Positions 9,316-18,761 of a stretch of 64,000 bases of DNA are shown one piece after another. The notes below the pieces were generated by a model, which saw nothing but the letters and a program-made list of their open reading frames with translations, made no database searches and was not told where the DNA came from. The stretch comes from Sphingopyxis lindanitolerans (lineage in GTDB: Bacteria; Pseudomonadota; Alphaproteobacteria; Sphingomonadales; Sphingomonadaceae), in contig NZ_CM009578.1 in assembly GCF_002993885.1 (NCBI RefSeq), positions 3,987,569-4,051,568 on the forward strand, read 5' to 3'. Each line of letters begins with the position of its first letter. The first letter of the stretch is position 1. Made by a program: the position numbers and the translations under genes.

Positions 9316-11388
9316 TTATTTCTTCAAATAGCTTCCCAGCCAGTTGAACACCGTCTGGTGCCACTGGACGCTGTTCGCGCCCTTCAGCACCCAATGATTT
9401 TCGTCGGGAAACACCAGAAGCTCGGACGGCACGCCGCGGCGCTGGAGCGCGGTGAAGGCCGCGAGGCCCTGCGTATAGGGAATGCGGAAGTCCTTTTCGC
9501 TGGTGATCACCAGCATCGGCGTTTTCCACTCGGCGACGTGATTCACCGGGTTCCATTTCTCGAATTCTTCGGGAACCTCGAAATAGGCGCCGCCATGTTC
9601 CCATTCGTCGAACCATAATTCCTCGGTTTCATAGGCCATGGCGCGCGCGTCGAAGACGCCGTCGTGCTGGACCAGGCATTTGAAGCCGTCGGTCCACTGG
9701 CCGGCGATCCAGTTCATCATATAGCCGCCATAGGAGGCGCCGAGCGCGCAGGCGTTGGCAATGTCGAGCTGCGCATCCTGCTTGCCCGCCGCCGCGAGGC
9801 CGAGTTTAAGATCCTGAAGCGGCTTGCCGCCCCAATCCTTGTTGATGCTGTCGGTGAACGCCTGGCCGTAACCCGTTGAGCCATGGAAATCGACGGTGAC
9901 GACGCCATAGCCCTGTTCGGCGAAGAGGCGGGGGTTCCAGCGCGTCGACCAGCCGTTGCCGAAGCTGCCCTGCGGGCCGCCATGGACGATGAAGGCGACC
10001 GGCAGCTGTGCAGCAGCGTTCGCGGGCTTCAGGATCATCCCCCACACCTTGTCGCCGTTCGCCCCGGCGAACTGCATGCGGTCGATCTTGACCGGATCGA
10101 AGCTGGCGAGCGTTGCGGCGTTGACCGCGGTGATCTGTTGCACCCTGCCCTTCGCGTCGCGGACATAAACGTCGGTCGGCAGCAGCGCGGTATTGCGCGT
10201 ATAGAGCAGCGCGCCGCCGGGGAGAGGGGTGACGTCGCCGATGGTGCCGTCGAACGCTTCGCTCGAGGCCTTCAGCCTCTCGACCTTGCCGCTGGCGGCA
10301 TCGACGCGGAACACCGGATGGTCGAGCACATCGTCAGCCGTGACGAAGAGCGACTTGCCGTCCTCGGCCCACGCGATCGAGGCGACCGAGCGGTCCCACG
10401 CATCGGTGAGCTTCTTCGTCTCGCCATTCTCGAGGTTGCGGAGCATCAGCACCTGCCGGTCGGCTTCATAGCCCGGCCGCGCCATCGCGGCGTAGGCGAG
10501 CCATTTGCCATCGGGTGAGGGCGCCGGAAGCGTGTCGGTCGCCTGATTATCCTCGGTCAGATTCTGCGGCATCATCCGGCTGTCGACCAGCCAGCTATAG
10601 ACATCGAGGTTGGTCGAACGCGGTTCGTCGCGATCGGCCTTGCGCATCGTGAAATAGACGGTGCGGCTGTCAGGCCCCCATGCAAGTTCTTCGCCGCCGC
10701 CAAAGGGCTTCGACGGCGTATCGCCGACCAGCCCGGCGGCGATCGGGCGCGCGACGCTTGCCTTGCCGTCCGCGAGGTTGAAGACGAAGGGACGGCTGTG
10801 GGTTCCGGGCGTTTCCCATTGATCCCAATGGCGCACGAAACCGGCGCCATCCTTGTAGAGACGGCCGCTGCCGGGGCCGACAAGCGCGCCCTTGTCTTTC
10901 GCGTCGCAGCCGAAATCGGTGCATTCCATCGGAATGTCGCCCCAGGCGAGCAGGCGTTCGCCATTCGGCGAAATCTTGAAGCCCGCGACCTCGGCCTTGG
11001 TGTCGGTGACCTGCGTTGCGGCGGTTCCGGCCTTGACATCGATCCGCCAGACCTGATCGCCGCCCGAAGCGTTCGAGAGGAAATAGAGGCTGCCGTCGGG
11101 GGCGAAGGCGGGTGAGGTTTCATTCTTGCCCGGCGTGTCGGCGATCTGGGCGGGCTTGGCGTCCTTCGCCTTGCGATCGACGAGCCACAGGCCGGTCGAG
11201 CGTTTGTAGGTGTCGGGCGCGGTCTCGGTCATCTGAAAGACGACCCAGCGCCCGTCGGACGATGCCGCCGGCGCGCCGACGCGTTTCAGCGTCGCCAAGT
11301 CGACCTCGGTCATCGGGCGGGCGAGAGCGGGGGCGGAGGAAAGGGCGGCGGTCAGCGCGATCGCGCTGGTGAGGATATGGTTTCGCAT
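9316..11388 (-). CDS. S9 family serine peptidase (prolyl oligopeptidase superfamily), exported
   Basis: 690 residues with a signal peptide (MRNHILTSAIALTAALSSAPALA). Residues ~30-430 form WD40/beta-propeller-like repeats (TolB-like DG..L and SPDGKWLAY motifs); the C-terminal alpha/beta hydrolase carries the triad Ser552 in GASYGG, Asp633 in SEKDFRIP and His665 in DENHWV, with the oxyanion HGGPQG. This matches dipeptidyl-peptidase/acylaminoacyl-peptidase-like enzymes of Sphingomonadales, acting on periplasmic peptides. Monocistronic by spacing. Bidirectional promoter signals were not clear. Confidence 0.95.
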   Translation of the reverse strand: MRNHILTSAIALTAALSSAPALARPMTEVDLATLKRVGAPAASSDGRWVVFQMTETAPDTYKRSTGLWLVDRKAKDAKPAQIADTPGKNETSPAFAPDGSLYFLSNASGGDQVWRIDVKAGTAATQVTDTKAEVAGFKISPNGERLLAWGDIPMECTDFGCDAKDKGALVGPGSGRLYKDGAGFVRHWDQWETPGTHSRPFVFNLADGKASVARPIAAGLVGDTPSKPFGGGEELAWGPDSRTVYFTMRKADRDEPRSTNLDVYSWLVDSRMMPQNLTEDNQATDTLPAPSPDGKWLAYAAMARPGYEADRQVLMLRNLENGETKKLTDAWDRSVASIAWAEDGKSLFVTADDVLDHPVFRVDAASGKVERLKASSEAFDGTIGDVTPLPGGALLYTRNTALLPTDVYVRDAKGRVQQITAVNAATLASFDPVKIDRMQFAGANGDKVWGMILKPANAAAQLPVAFIVHGGPQGSFGNGWSTRWNPRLFAEQGYGVVTVDFHGSTGYGQAFTDSINKDWGGKPLQDLKLGLAAAGKQDAQLDIANACALGASYGGYMMNWIAGQWTDGFKCLVQHDGVFDARAMAYETEELWFDEWEHGGAYFEVPEEFEKWNPVNHVAEWKTPMLVITSEKDFRIPYTQGLAAFTALQRRGVPSELLVFPDENHWVLKGANSVQWHQTVFNWLGSYLKK

Positions 11389-11820
11389 GAAAGCGGTTTA
11401 GCGCTGCGATGTGCTTGTTCAAGCCTGTTCGTGGGATCGGTAGCGAATGCCCGCGCAATTTTATTCCAAAGTTCAGGAAAGTTCAGCCTTATGCGTCCCG
11501 CGATTTGGACCTTGCGATGTATTCGACGCGCCCGGCACCCTTGACCGTGGCCGCCTCAGAAAGCCGGGCAGCGATCCTTTTTGTCTATCAAAATGAAAGA
11601 GCCGGATCAAAGCTGGCACAGCCGGATAATGTAGGAAAGGCGTTTTTGAAGGCGACGCCTGCTTTGGGGTGGGAAGCTGCCCTCCAAAGCTCGTCATGCT
11701 GAACTTGTTTCAGCATCCACGGCCTGAGGTCTCGTCTACCGCTGCGCCGAAGGAAACGACAGGCCATGGACCCTGAAACAAGTTCAGGGTGACGAGAATG
11801 GAGATGTCGGCTTCCAGTCG
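11389..11820. other. 432-base intergenic region
   Basis: Between the S9 peptidase start and the end of the amidohydrolase gene. It contains a family B palindromic repeat (11691-11795), an AT-richer stretch at 11455-11480 and a short direct repeat GTTCAGGAAAGTTCAG near 11471 that could be an operator for the S9 gene. No convincing open frame or RNA gene seen. Confidence 0.6.
11691..11795. repeat. palindromic repeat, family B (complete copy)
   Basis: Left arm TCGTCATGCTGAACTTG and right arm CAAGTTCAGGGTGACGA are near-perfect inverted copies, about 50 bases apart. The inner unit CTGAAACAAGTTCAG is itself a palindrome. A half copy occurs at 16197-16220. Confidence 0.8.
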
Positions 11821-13098
11821 TTAGCGGACAATGACGCCGCCCTTCATCACATGGTCGATCTTTTCGAGCACCGTGATATCGGCGAGCGGGTCGGCCTTTA
11901 CCGCGATCATGTCGGCATAGCGGCCGGAAACGATCGCGCCGATGTCGGTGCGGCCCATTTCCTCCGACGCGCGGCCGGTGGCGGACTGGATCGCCTGCAT
12001 CTCCGTCATACCATATTTGACCATATTGGCGAATTGCCGGGCGTTGAGGCCGTGCGGATAGACGCCCGCGTCGGTGCCGTAGCCGAGCTTGACGCCCATC
12101 TCTACCGCGCGGCGGAAGGCGGCGCGCTGGGCGTCGGTGGTCTCGCGGTTCTTGCGGAGATATTCCTCGGGCCAGCCCTCCTTGGTCCCGATCTCGTCGA
12201 TATAGGTGCCGTTGTAGATGTCCATGACCAGCCAGGTGCCGTGCGCCTTCGCCATTTGCAGCGCTTCCTTGTCGGCAAGGCTGGCGTGTTCGATGCTGTC
12301 GACCCCGGCGCGGATCGCATTCTTGATCCCAACCGCGCCATGGGCGTGCGCGGTGACGCGCTTGCCGCGGGCGTGCGCGACCTTCACGACCGCGCGAAGC
12401 TGGTCTTCGCTGAGTTCGGGCGCGCCGGGTTCGGTGCCGATCGCGAGCACCGCGCCGGTCGCGATCGTCTTGATGAAATCGGCGCCATGGTCGAGCAGAT
12501 ACGCCGTCTTCTGCGCCGCTTCCTCGGGCGTCGCGGCGACGCCGAGGCGCATGTCGGGCGGAAGCTGGTCGTTCGGGACGACGCCATTCACTTCGCCGCC
12601 GCCGCCGGGAATGGTGATATAGGCGCCCGCGACCCACATGCGCGGTCCGGGCACGTCGCCGCGATCGATGGCATTGCGGAGTGCGACGTCGGTCAACCCG
12701 CGATAGGTGCCGACGTCGCGCACGCTGGTGAAGCCGGCGTTCAGCGTCAGGCGCGCTTTGCGCGCGCCGACAAGCGCGGTCTCGGCGGGCGAGGCCTTGA
12801 TCGGCGCCGCGACGTCGGCGCTCTGCCCGACGTCGGCGAGGTGGGTGTGGAGGTCGATGAGCCCCGGCAATATCGTATAGGCCGACCAGTCGATGATCGT
12901 TGCCCCCGCAGGGGCCGTGCCGCAAGGGCCGACCGCCTCGATATGCTCGTCCGCGATCGTCACGCACTGGCCGGTGCGCACATCGTTCGAGACGCCGTCG
13001 ATCAGCCGCCCGGTTTGGACATAAAGCGTTTCGGCGGCAGCGGGGGCGGCGACGAGCGCCGCCGCCGCGATCAGAGCGATGCGTTGAAGGTGTCGCAC
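11821..13098 (-). CDS. exported metal-dependent amidohydrolase (imidazolonepropionase/prolidase-like)
   Basis: 425 residues with signal peptide (MRHLQRIALIAAAALVAAPAAAE). The TIM-barrel metal site of the amidohydrolase superfamily is complete: His84 and His86 in DLHTHL, a likely carboxylated Lys210 in FIKT, the AHAHG and EHAS histidines, and Asp343 in GTDAG. Best relatives are the secreted Xaa-Arg/Xaa-Pro dipeptidases of Caulobacter and Sphingomonas types; the exact substrate cannot be told. Its first 28 bases overlap the end of the zinc metallopeptidase gene, so the two are one transcriptional unit. Confidence 0.9.
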   Translation of the reverse strand: MRHLQRIALIAAAALVAAPAAAETLYVQTGRLIDGVSNDVRTGQCVTIADEHIEAVGPCGTAPAGATIIDWSAYTILPGLIDLHTHLADVGQSADVAAPIKASPAETALVGARKARLTLNAGFTSVRDVGTYRGLTDVALRNAIDRGDVPGPRMWVAGAYITIPGGGGEVNGVVPNDQLPPDMRLGVAATPEEAAQKTAYLLDHGADFIKTIATGAVLAIGTEPGAPELSEDQLRAVVKVAHARGKRVTAHAHGAVGIKNAIRAGVDSIEHASLADKEALQMAKAHGTWLVMDIYNGTYIDEIGTKEGWPEEYLRKNRETTDAQRAAFRRAVEMGVKLGYGTDAGVYPHGLNARQFANMVKYGMTEMQAIQSATGRASEEMGRTDIGAIVSGRYADMIAVKADPLADITVLEKIDHVMKGGVIVR

Positions 13099-13979
13099 TG
13101 CTTCGGGTCCCCCGTTTCGAGGCCGCGGCGCAGCCAGGTCATGCGCTGCTCGCTCGTTCCGTGCGTAAAGCTTTCGGGCACCGGACGCTGGCCCGCCGAG
13201 CGCATCAGCGTATCGTCGCCGATCGCGTTGGCGGCGCGCATCGCTTCCTCCATGTCACCGGGTTCCATCACGGTCTGACCGTCCTTGTTGCGCGCGCGGT
13301 TCGCCCAGACGCCGGCATAGCAATCGGCCTGCAACTCCATGCGGACCTGCAGCGCATTGCCCTCGGCCTGCGAGGCGCGCTGCTGCGCCTGGCGGACCTT
13401 GTCCGAAATGCCGGTGATCGTCTGAATATGGTGGCCGACCTCGTGCGCGACGACATAGGCCTGCGCGGCGTCGCCGGCCGCGCCGAAGCGGTTCGCGAGC
13501 TCGCCGAAGAATTCGGTGTCGAGATAGATGCCGTGATCGGCGGGGCAATAGAAAGGCCCCATCGCCGATTGCGCGGCGCCGCAGCCAGAGCTGTTCTGTT
13601 CGGTGAAGAAGCGCAGGCCCGGTTCCTGATAGCCATTGAACTGGCTGCCCCAGAATCGGTTGGTCGAACTGAACACCTGACAGGCGAAGCGTTCGGCCTG
13701 GGTGTCGCAGGCGGCGCCCTCCGCTTGCGCGCTGCGGCTGTCGGCGGCCGGATCGGCGGTGCTGCCGCCGGTCAGGCTCTGAAGCCCGCCACCGAAAAAG
13801 ACGAACGCCAGCACGCCGAGCAGCAGGATCGTTCCGCAGCCCATCTTGCGGCCAAGCAGCATCGGCAGCAGCCCGAAAAGCAGGCCGCCCATGCCGCCAC
13901 CCCCACCGCCGCCGAACCCGCCGCCGCCACGCCCGAGGTCCTGAATATCGTCGCCGGGATCATAATCGTCGAGGCGCAT
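13071..13979 (-). CDS. YpfJ-type neutral zinc metallopeptidase
   Basis: 302 residues: Gly-rich cytosolic N-terminus (DLGRGGGGFGGGGGGG), a single membrane anchor at about residues 45-65, then the PF04228 catalytic domain with the zinc motif HEVGHH at His179-Glu180-His183, preceded by FYCPADHGIYLD and followed by ELQADCYAGVWA. Family function is unproven in most bacteria. Downstream and overlapping by 28 bases is the amidohydrolase gene in another frame, suggesting coupled expression. Confidence 0.93.
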   Translation of the reverse strand: MRLDDYDPGDDIQDLGRGGGGFGGGGGGGMGGLLFGLLPMLLGRKMGCGTILLLGVLAFVFFGGGLQSLTGGSTADPAADSRSAQAEGAACDTQAERFACQVFSSTNRFWGSQFNGYQEPGLRFFTEQNSSGCGAAQSAMGPFYCPADHGIYLDTEFFGELANRFGAAGDAAQAYVVAHEVGHHIQTITGISDKVRQAQQRASQAEGNALQVRMELQADCYAGVWANRARNKDGQTVMEPGDMEEAMRAANAIGDDTLMRSAGQRPVPESFTHGTSEQRMTWLRRGLETGDPKQCDTFNASL

Positions 13980-14193
13980 GGGTTCCTCCCGCCGCTAAGT
14001 GTCTGTCCGGGGCGGATAGTGACAGCAGCGGGGGGCAATGGAAAGGGGCTTCGCGTCGATGGGAGGACCGCAATCTGTTCCCAAAGGAATCCTCATGGCG
14101 AGCGTCCTGAACCGCGGGCGACTTGCAATTGCGTCTGTTGCGGTGCACAAAAGAACGGGGTGCCGAACGCAGAGAAAAGGATCGTCCGAGTCC

Positions 14194-15339
14194 ATGCCCC
14201 GCCGTGCCGCCCGCGCCGCTTTGCCGCTTCCCGATCTGGTCGTCCTCGTCCTTCAGGGCGGGGGCGCGCTCGGGGCGTTTCAGGCGGGAATCTATGAAGC
14301 GCTGATCGAACTCGGGATCGAACTCGACTGGGTCGCGGGTATCTCGATCGGCGCGGTCAACGCGGCGATCATCGCCGGTAATCCGCGCGACGAAGCGGTC
14401 GGCCGGATGCGCAGCTTCTGGGACGGGGTGTCGTCGGCGCTGCCGTCATTCCCGACGTTCGACAATGATCTGGCCCGCGAATGGACGCATCTTGGCGCTG
14501 CGGCGCGCGTCGCGACCTTCGGCGTGCCCGGCTTTTTCGTGCCCCGCATCCCACCGCCGATGTTCGCCGAGCGGCAGACGCCCGCCGCGGTCAGCTTCTA
14601 TGACACCGCGCCGCTCGCGGCGACGCTCGACCGGCTGGTCGACTGGGACCGGCTGAATCATGGCAAGGTTCGGCTGTCGGTCGGCGCGGTCGCGGTCGAG
14701 ACCGGCAATTTCCGCTATTTCGACACGACGACCGATACGATCGATGCGCGGCACATCATGGCGTCGGGCGCGCTGCCGCCGGGCCTGCCACCGATCGAGA
14801 TCGACGGCCATTGGTATTGGGACGGCGGCCTGGTCTCGAACACCCCGCTCGAACATGTCGTCGAGGCGGGGCATGAGGATATGCTCGTGTTCCAGGTCGA
14901 CCTGTTCCCGGCGCGCGGCGACCGCCCGCACGACCTGGAGGAAGCCTGGTCGCGCGAGAAGGACATTCGTTTCTCCAGCCGCACGCGCCGCATTTCCGAT
15001 GGGCTGGTGCGACGGCGCAAGGAACATCGGCTGATCGACCGGATGCTCGCCAAGCTGCCTCCCGAAGCCCGCGACCTGCCCGAGGTGAAGGCGATCGAGA
15101 AGATGATCGACGCCAAGGCGCTCAACGTCGTCCAACTCGTTCACCAGCCCCCCGCGTGGCAGACCGGCGTGCGCGACTTCGAATTTTCGCGCGCGACGAT
15201 GGAAGCCAATTGGGCGCTGGGCCGCGCCGCGGTCGAGGCCGCGATGAAGGACGGCCACCTGCTCGCCGACAGCATCGCAGAGGGGCGCTCCGACAGCTTT
15301 GCCGTCCAGTCGGGCGACCTTCGCCCCAAGGCCGGCTGA
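14194..15339 (+). CDS. patatin-like phospholipase with DUF3734 C-terminus
   Basis: 381 residues from the chosen ATG. The patatin domain has the oxyanion loop GGGALG (22-27), nucleophile Ser51 in GISIG and catalytic Asp210 in DGGL; the C-terminal part from about 240 resembles DUF3734. Such proteins in alphaproteobacteria sit beside 3-hydroxybutyrate dehydrogenase, as here (30-base gap), suggesting a role in lipid or polyhydroxybutyrate turnover. The frame is open 52 codons further upstream, but that stretch lacks family similarity. The ribosome-binding site (AGAAAAGGA) is far, 13 bases from the ATG. Confidence 0.9.
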   Translation: MPRRAARAALPLPDLVVLVLQGGGALGAFQAGIYEALIELGIELDWVAGISIGAVNAAIIAGNPRDEAVGRMRSFWDGVSSALPSFPTFDNDLAREWTHLGAAARVATFGVPGFFVPRIPPPMFAERQTPAAVSFYDTAPLAATLDRLVDWDRLNHGKVRLSVGAVAVETGNFRYFDTTTDTIDARHIMASGALPPGLPPIEIDGHWYWDGGLVSNTPLEHVVEAGHEDMLVFQVDLFPARGDRPHDLEEAWSREKDIRFSSRTRRISDGLVRRRKEHRLIDRMLAKLPPEARDLPEVKAIEKMIDAKALNVVQLVHQPPAWQTGVRDFEFSRATMEANWALGRAAVEAAMKDGHLLADSIAEGRSDSFAVQSGDLRPKAG

Positions 15340-15369
15340 TACTCTCCCCCACCAGAAAGGACAAACGCC

Positions 15370-16155
15370 GTGCATCTTAAAGGCAAAACCGCGCTCATCA
15401 CCGGATCGACCTCGGGCATCGGGCTCGGCATCGCCAAGGCGTTCGCCGCCGCGGGCGCGAATATCGTCATCAACGGCTTCGGTGACGCCGACGCGATCGA
15501 GGCCGAGCGCGCGGCGCTTGCGGTGCTGAACGACGGCAAGGCGGCCTATGACGCCGCCGATCTCACCAAGCCCGATCAGATCGAGGCGATGTTCCGGCGC
15601 GCCGACAAGGATCTGGGCGGGGTCGATATCCTCGTCAACAATGCCGGGATGCAGTTCGTGGCGCCGGTCGAGGATTTCCCTGTCGAAAAATGGGACATGA
15701 TCATCGCGCTCAACCTGACCGCGGCGTTTCACACGATCCGTCACGCGGTGCCGGGGATGCGCAAGAAGAAATGGGGACGGATCATCGGCACCGCCTCGGC
15801 GCATTCGCTCGTCGCCTCGCCGTTCAAATCGGCCTATGTCGCCGCGAAGCACGGTCTGGCGGGCCTGACCAAGACCGTCGCGCTCGAAGTCGCCGAAGCG
15901 GGGATCACCGTCAACTGCATCAGCCCCGGCTATGTCTGGACGCCGCTGGTCGAAAACCAGATTCCCGACACGATGAAGGCGCGGCACATGACGCGCGAGC
16001 AGGTGATCAACGACGTGCTGCTCGCCGGGCAGCCGACGAAGCAATTCGTCACCGTCGATCAGGTTGCGGCGCTCGCCGCCTTCCTGACGCGCGACGAGGC
16101 AGCGAACATCACCGGCGCGAACCTCAGCGTCGATGGCGGGTGGACCGCCGCCTGA
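15370..16155 (+). CDS. bdhA: 3-hydroxybutyrate dehydrogenase (SDR family)
   Basis: 261 residues, classical short-chain dehydrogenase. NAD-binding TGSTSGIG at 11-18, NNAG in the VNNAGMQF block, catalytic Tyr156 and Lys160 in YVAAK, and the QFVTVDQVAALAAFL segment typical of 3-hydroxybutyrate dehydrogenases. It oxidises (R)-3-hydroxybutyrate to acetoacetate during storage-polymer use. Preceded by AGAAAGGA about 11 bases upstream. Forms an operon with the patatin gene; a weak terminator follows. Confidence 0.94.
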   Translation: MHLKGKTALITGSTSGIGLGIAKAFAAAGANIVINGFGDADAIEAERAALAVLNDGKAAYDAADLTKPDQIEAMFRRADKDLGGVDILVNNAGMQFVAPVEDFPVEKWDMIIALNLTAAFHTIRHAVPGMRKKKWGRIIGTASAHSLVASPFKSAYVAAKHGLAGLTKTVALEVAEAGITVNCISPGYVWTPLVENQIPDTMKARHMTREQVINDVLLAGQPTKQFVTVDQVAALAAFLTRDEAANITGANLSVDGGWTAA

Positions 16156-16157
16156 CC

Positions 16158-16184
16158 CTCCGTGACCTGACGGAGCTGGCTTTT
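16158..16184 (+). terminator. possible terminator after bdhA
   Basis: CTCCGT / ACGGAG stem with six-base loop begins two bases after the bdhA stop and is followed after five bases by TTTT. Short stem, so moderate support. Confidence 0.45.
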
Positions 16185-16196
16185 GATTTCTCGTCT

Positions 16197-16220
16197 CCCT
16201 GAAACAAGTTCAGCATGACG
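16197..16220. repeat. palindromic repeat, family B (half copy)
   Basis: Contains CCCTGAAACAAGTTCAG followed by CATGACGA, the right arm of the complete element at 11691-11795. The left arm is missing. Confidence 0.6.
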
Positions 16221-16329
16221 AAAATGGGAGACGACCGGGTTCGTATTGAAATCCGCAAAGCGATCACGCGGTCTTGAGCATTATCCTTCCGGCTCTTAAG
16301 GTTAACCGAACAGGGGCCGGGAGGACGAT

Positions 16330-16980
16330 ATGCGGGGTCGCATCCGAAAGATATCCATCGTGGCGCTGGGGCTCGCCCTCGGCGCCTGCCGGACGGTGCC
16401 GTCGATGCCGCCATCGGCGGCCGACGCGCCGGTCGCCGATCCCGCAGGGACGTGGCGCGCCACCGCGACCACGCAGGACAAGCAGCGCATCCGGAACTGG
16501 TATTCGAGCTGGACCGCCGCGCTCGCCGACGCGCGCGCCAAGGGCTATGGCGCGAATATCGACCGCGAAGGCGTGTTGCTGCGGCCCGACGCGGCGCTGC
16601 CCAACCCGCATCTGCCGCCGGGCGATTATCGCTGCCGCACGATCAAGATCGGGACGCGGGGTCGCGGCACGCTCGGCTATATCGCCTATGACTGGTTCCG
16701 CTGCCGCGTCGCGCCCGAGCAGGGACTGATGAGCCTGACCAAGCTGACCGGATCGCAGCGGCCGGTCGGGCTGATCTTTCCCGACGACCTGACGCGGCAG
16801 GTCTTTCTGGGCACGCTGGTGCTCGGCGACGAGTCGAGCGCGGTCAGCTATGGCAGCGACCGGATGCGCGACATGGCGGGGCTGGTCGAACGGATCGGCG
16901 ACAATCGCTGGCGGCTCGTGCTGCCGACGCCCGCTTATGAATCCTTGCTCGACGTGATCGAGCTTGTTCCAGCCGGCTGA
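16330..16980 (+). CDS. DUF4893 domain lipoprotein
   Basis: 216 residues. Signal peptide with a lipobox (LALGACRT), so the mature protein probably starts at the Cys and is membrane-tethered. The body, with DKQRIRNWYSSWTAAL and GDYRCRTIKIG, matches what I know of DUF4893, a Sphingomonadales-centred family without assigned function. GGGAGGA lies five bases before the ATG. The next gene, an M20 hydrolase, starts 17 bases later, so the two are probably co-transcribed. Confidence 0.8.
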   Translation: MRGRIRKISIVALGLALGACRTVPSMPPSAADAPVADPAGTWRATATTQDKQRIRNWYSSWTAALADARAKGYGANIDREGVLLRPDAALPNPHLPPGDYRCRTIKIGTRGRGTLGYIAYDWFRCRVAPEQGLMSLTKLTGSQRPVGLIFPDDLTRQVFLGTLVLGDESSAVSYGSDRMRDMAGLVERIGDNRWRLVLPTPAYESLLDVIELVPAG

Positions 16981-16997
16981 CAAACAGGGGAAATATC

Positions 16998-18314
16998 ATG
17001 CGGAATTTGTGGATGGGTGTGGCCGCCCTGATGCTGGGAACGCCGGCCGCGGCGCAGGATCTGAGCGCTGAGGTGCAGGGGCAGATGCCGTCGCTGATGA
17101 CGATCTACAAGGATTTGCACGCCAATCCCGAACTCAGCTTCATGGAGGTCCGCTCGGCGGGTATCCTCGCGACCGAGGCACGCAAGCTCGGCTTCCAGGT
17201 GACCGAAAAGGTCGGCGGCACCGGCGTCGTCGCGGTGATGAAGAATGGTCCCGGCCCGGTGGTGCTGATCCGCGCCGACATGGACGGGCTGCCGGTGACC
17301 GAGCAGACGGGATGGCCCGGCGCATCGAAAGTGCGGGTGACGACGAAGGAGGGCGTCGAGACCGGCGTGATGCACGCCTGCGGCCACGACACCCATATGA
17401 CCGCGTGGATCGGGACGGCGCGGCTGATGGCGGCGAACAAGGATAAATGGTCGGGCACGCTGGTGATGATCGGCCAGCCCGCCGAGGAACGCGGCGCGGG
17501 TGCGCGGATGATGCTGGCGGACGGGCTTTATACCCGCTTTCCGCGCCCGCAATATGCAATCGCCTTTCACGACGCGGCGCAGTTTCCGGCGGGGATGATC
17601 GGCTATACGCCGGGCTATGCGCTCGCCAACGTCGACAGCGTCGATATCCTCGTAAAGGGGCTCGGCGGCCATGGCGCCTATCCGCAGGCGACGAAGGACC
17701 CGATCGTGCTCGCGAGCCGCATCGTGACCTCGCTCCAGACGTTGGTGTCGCGTGAGATCAGCCCGCTCGACAGCGCGGTGGTCACGGTCGGCAGTTTCCA
17801 CGGCGGCGCCAAGCATAATATCATTCCCGACGAGGCGAAGCTGCAACTGACGGTGCGCAGCTATACCGACGAGGTGCGCACGAAGCTGCTCGACGGAATC
17901 GCGCGCATCGCGAAAGGCGAAGCGATCGCCGCGGGGATCCCCGACGATCGCATGCCGGTGGTGAGCGTCGAGAAGAACGAATATACCCCCGCGACCTTCA
18001 ACACCCCCGACTTCACGCAGGAAATGGCGGCGGGTCTCAAGGCGCGCTTCGGCGATCAGCGCGTTGTCCAACTGCCGCCGGTGATGGGCGGCGAGGATTT
18101 CGGCCGCTTTTCGCGCGACGAGAATAAGGACATCAAGAGCCTGATTATCTGGGTCGGCGGCGTCCCGCAGGCCGAATTTGACGCGGCCAAGAAGGAAGGG
18201 CGGACTCTGCCCAGCCTCCACTCGCCCTTCTGGGCGCCTGACGCCCCGACGGTGATCTCGACCGCGACCGAGGCGCTGACGTCGATGGCGATGAAGCTGA
18301 TGGCGAAGGGGTAG
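16998..18314 (+). CDS. exported M20-family amidohydrolase/peptidase
   Basis: 438 residues with signal peptide (MRNLWMGVAALMLGTPAAAQ). M20D/hippurate hydrolase-like: metal site HACGHD with His126, Cys128 and His130, followed by GQPAEERGAG, a dimerisation/lid domain, and the C-terminal VMGGEDFGRF block. Members remove N-acyl groups or cleave dipeptides; substrate unknown. AGGGGA is seven bases upstream of the ATG. It follows the DUF4893 gene closely and is followed by a family C repeat. Confidence 0.93.
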   Translation: MRNLWMGVAALMLGTPAAAQDLSAEVQGQMPSLMTIYKDLHANPELSFMEVRSAGILATEARKLGFQVTEKVGGTGVVAVMKNGPGPVVLIRADMDGLPVTEQTGWPGASKVRVTTKEGVETGVMHACGHDTHMTAWIGTARLMAANKDKWSGTLVMIGQPAEERGAGARMMLADGLYTRFPRPQYAIAFHDAAQFPAGMIGYTPGYALANVDSVDILVKGLGGHGAYPQATKDPIVLASRIVTSLQTLVSREISPLDSAVVTVGSFHGGAKHNIIPDEAKLQLTVRSYTDEVRTKLLDGIARIAKGEAIAAGIPDDRMPVVSVEKNEYTPATFNTPDFTQEMAAGLKARFGDQRVVQLPPVMGGEDFGRFSRDENKDIKSLIIWVGGVPQAEFDAAKKEGRTLPSLHSPFWAPDAPTVISTATEALTSMAMKLMAKG

Positions 18315-18355
18315 GGGGCTCACGGCCGGAAAGCGACGCTCCGCCTCTCTCCACT

Positions 18356-18436
18356 TCGTCATTCCCGCGAAAGCGGGAACCCAGAGCGGGCATCGGCTGA
18401 TCCCACACTGGGTTCCCGCTTTCGCGGGAATGACGA
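18356..18436. repeat. palindromic repeat, family C
   Basis: Perfect inverted arms TCGTCATTCCCGCGAAAGCG... and the reverse complement ending GGGAATGACGA, about 33 bases each, with a short spacer. Each arm also contains the inner hairpin CCCGCGAAAGCGGG. It lies between the convergent M20 and hypothetical genes. Confidence 0.9.
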
Positions 18437-18474
18437 AGGTAGGTAGGGAGTCCGCTTGCGACCAATAGCGGACG

Positions 18475-18726
18475 TCAGTGATCTGAACCCTGACCGCGAA
18501 ATCGGATACGACCGCCAACCAACTCGAAGCGAGAGTGATCGCCTTTTTCGCGAAGATCCCACATAGCTTGTCGCTTGCAGGCCTCGTCGTGATTGATACG
18601 CCATGCGACAAGGCGCCTCATCTCCTCGTCCGCAAAAATCAGCCCATGAGCTTCGTCAATGCTCACACCGAACTTCTCGCGTGTACGCTTCACAAGCTGG
18701 ATGAAGTCAGAGTTGGAAATGTTCAT
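18475..18726 (-). CDS. small hypothetical protein
   Basis: 83 residues, no family recognised. The sequence is mixed and not low-complexity (MNISNSDFIQLVKRTREKFG, then an IDEAHGLIFADEEMRRLV helix), with a lower GC and less biased third positions than its neighbours, which may mean recent acquisition. A TTGACA box lies upstream on the same strand near 18771-18776, inside the left arm of an inverted repeat, but its spacing to the next TATAG box is longer than ideal. Function unknown. Confidence 0.6.
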   Translation of the reverse strand: MNISNSDFIQLVKRTREKFGVSIDEAHGLIFADEEMRRLVAWRINHDEACKRQAMWDLREKGDHSRFELVGGRIRFRGQGSDH

Positions 18727-18761
18727 GGTCGCGTCCCCGATTTCTATAGGATGAGGTCATC

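Noticed and set aside
16935..18611. Long minus-strand frame opposite the M20 peptidase
   Set aside because: Antisense composition, and it runs through a repeat; the plus-strand protein has a full metal site and signal peptide.
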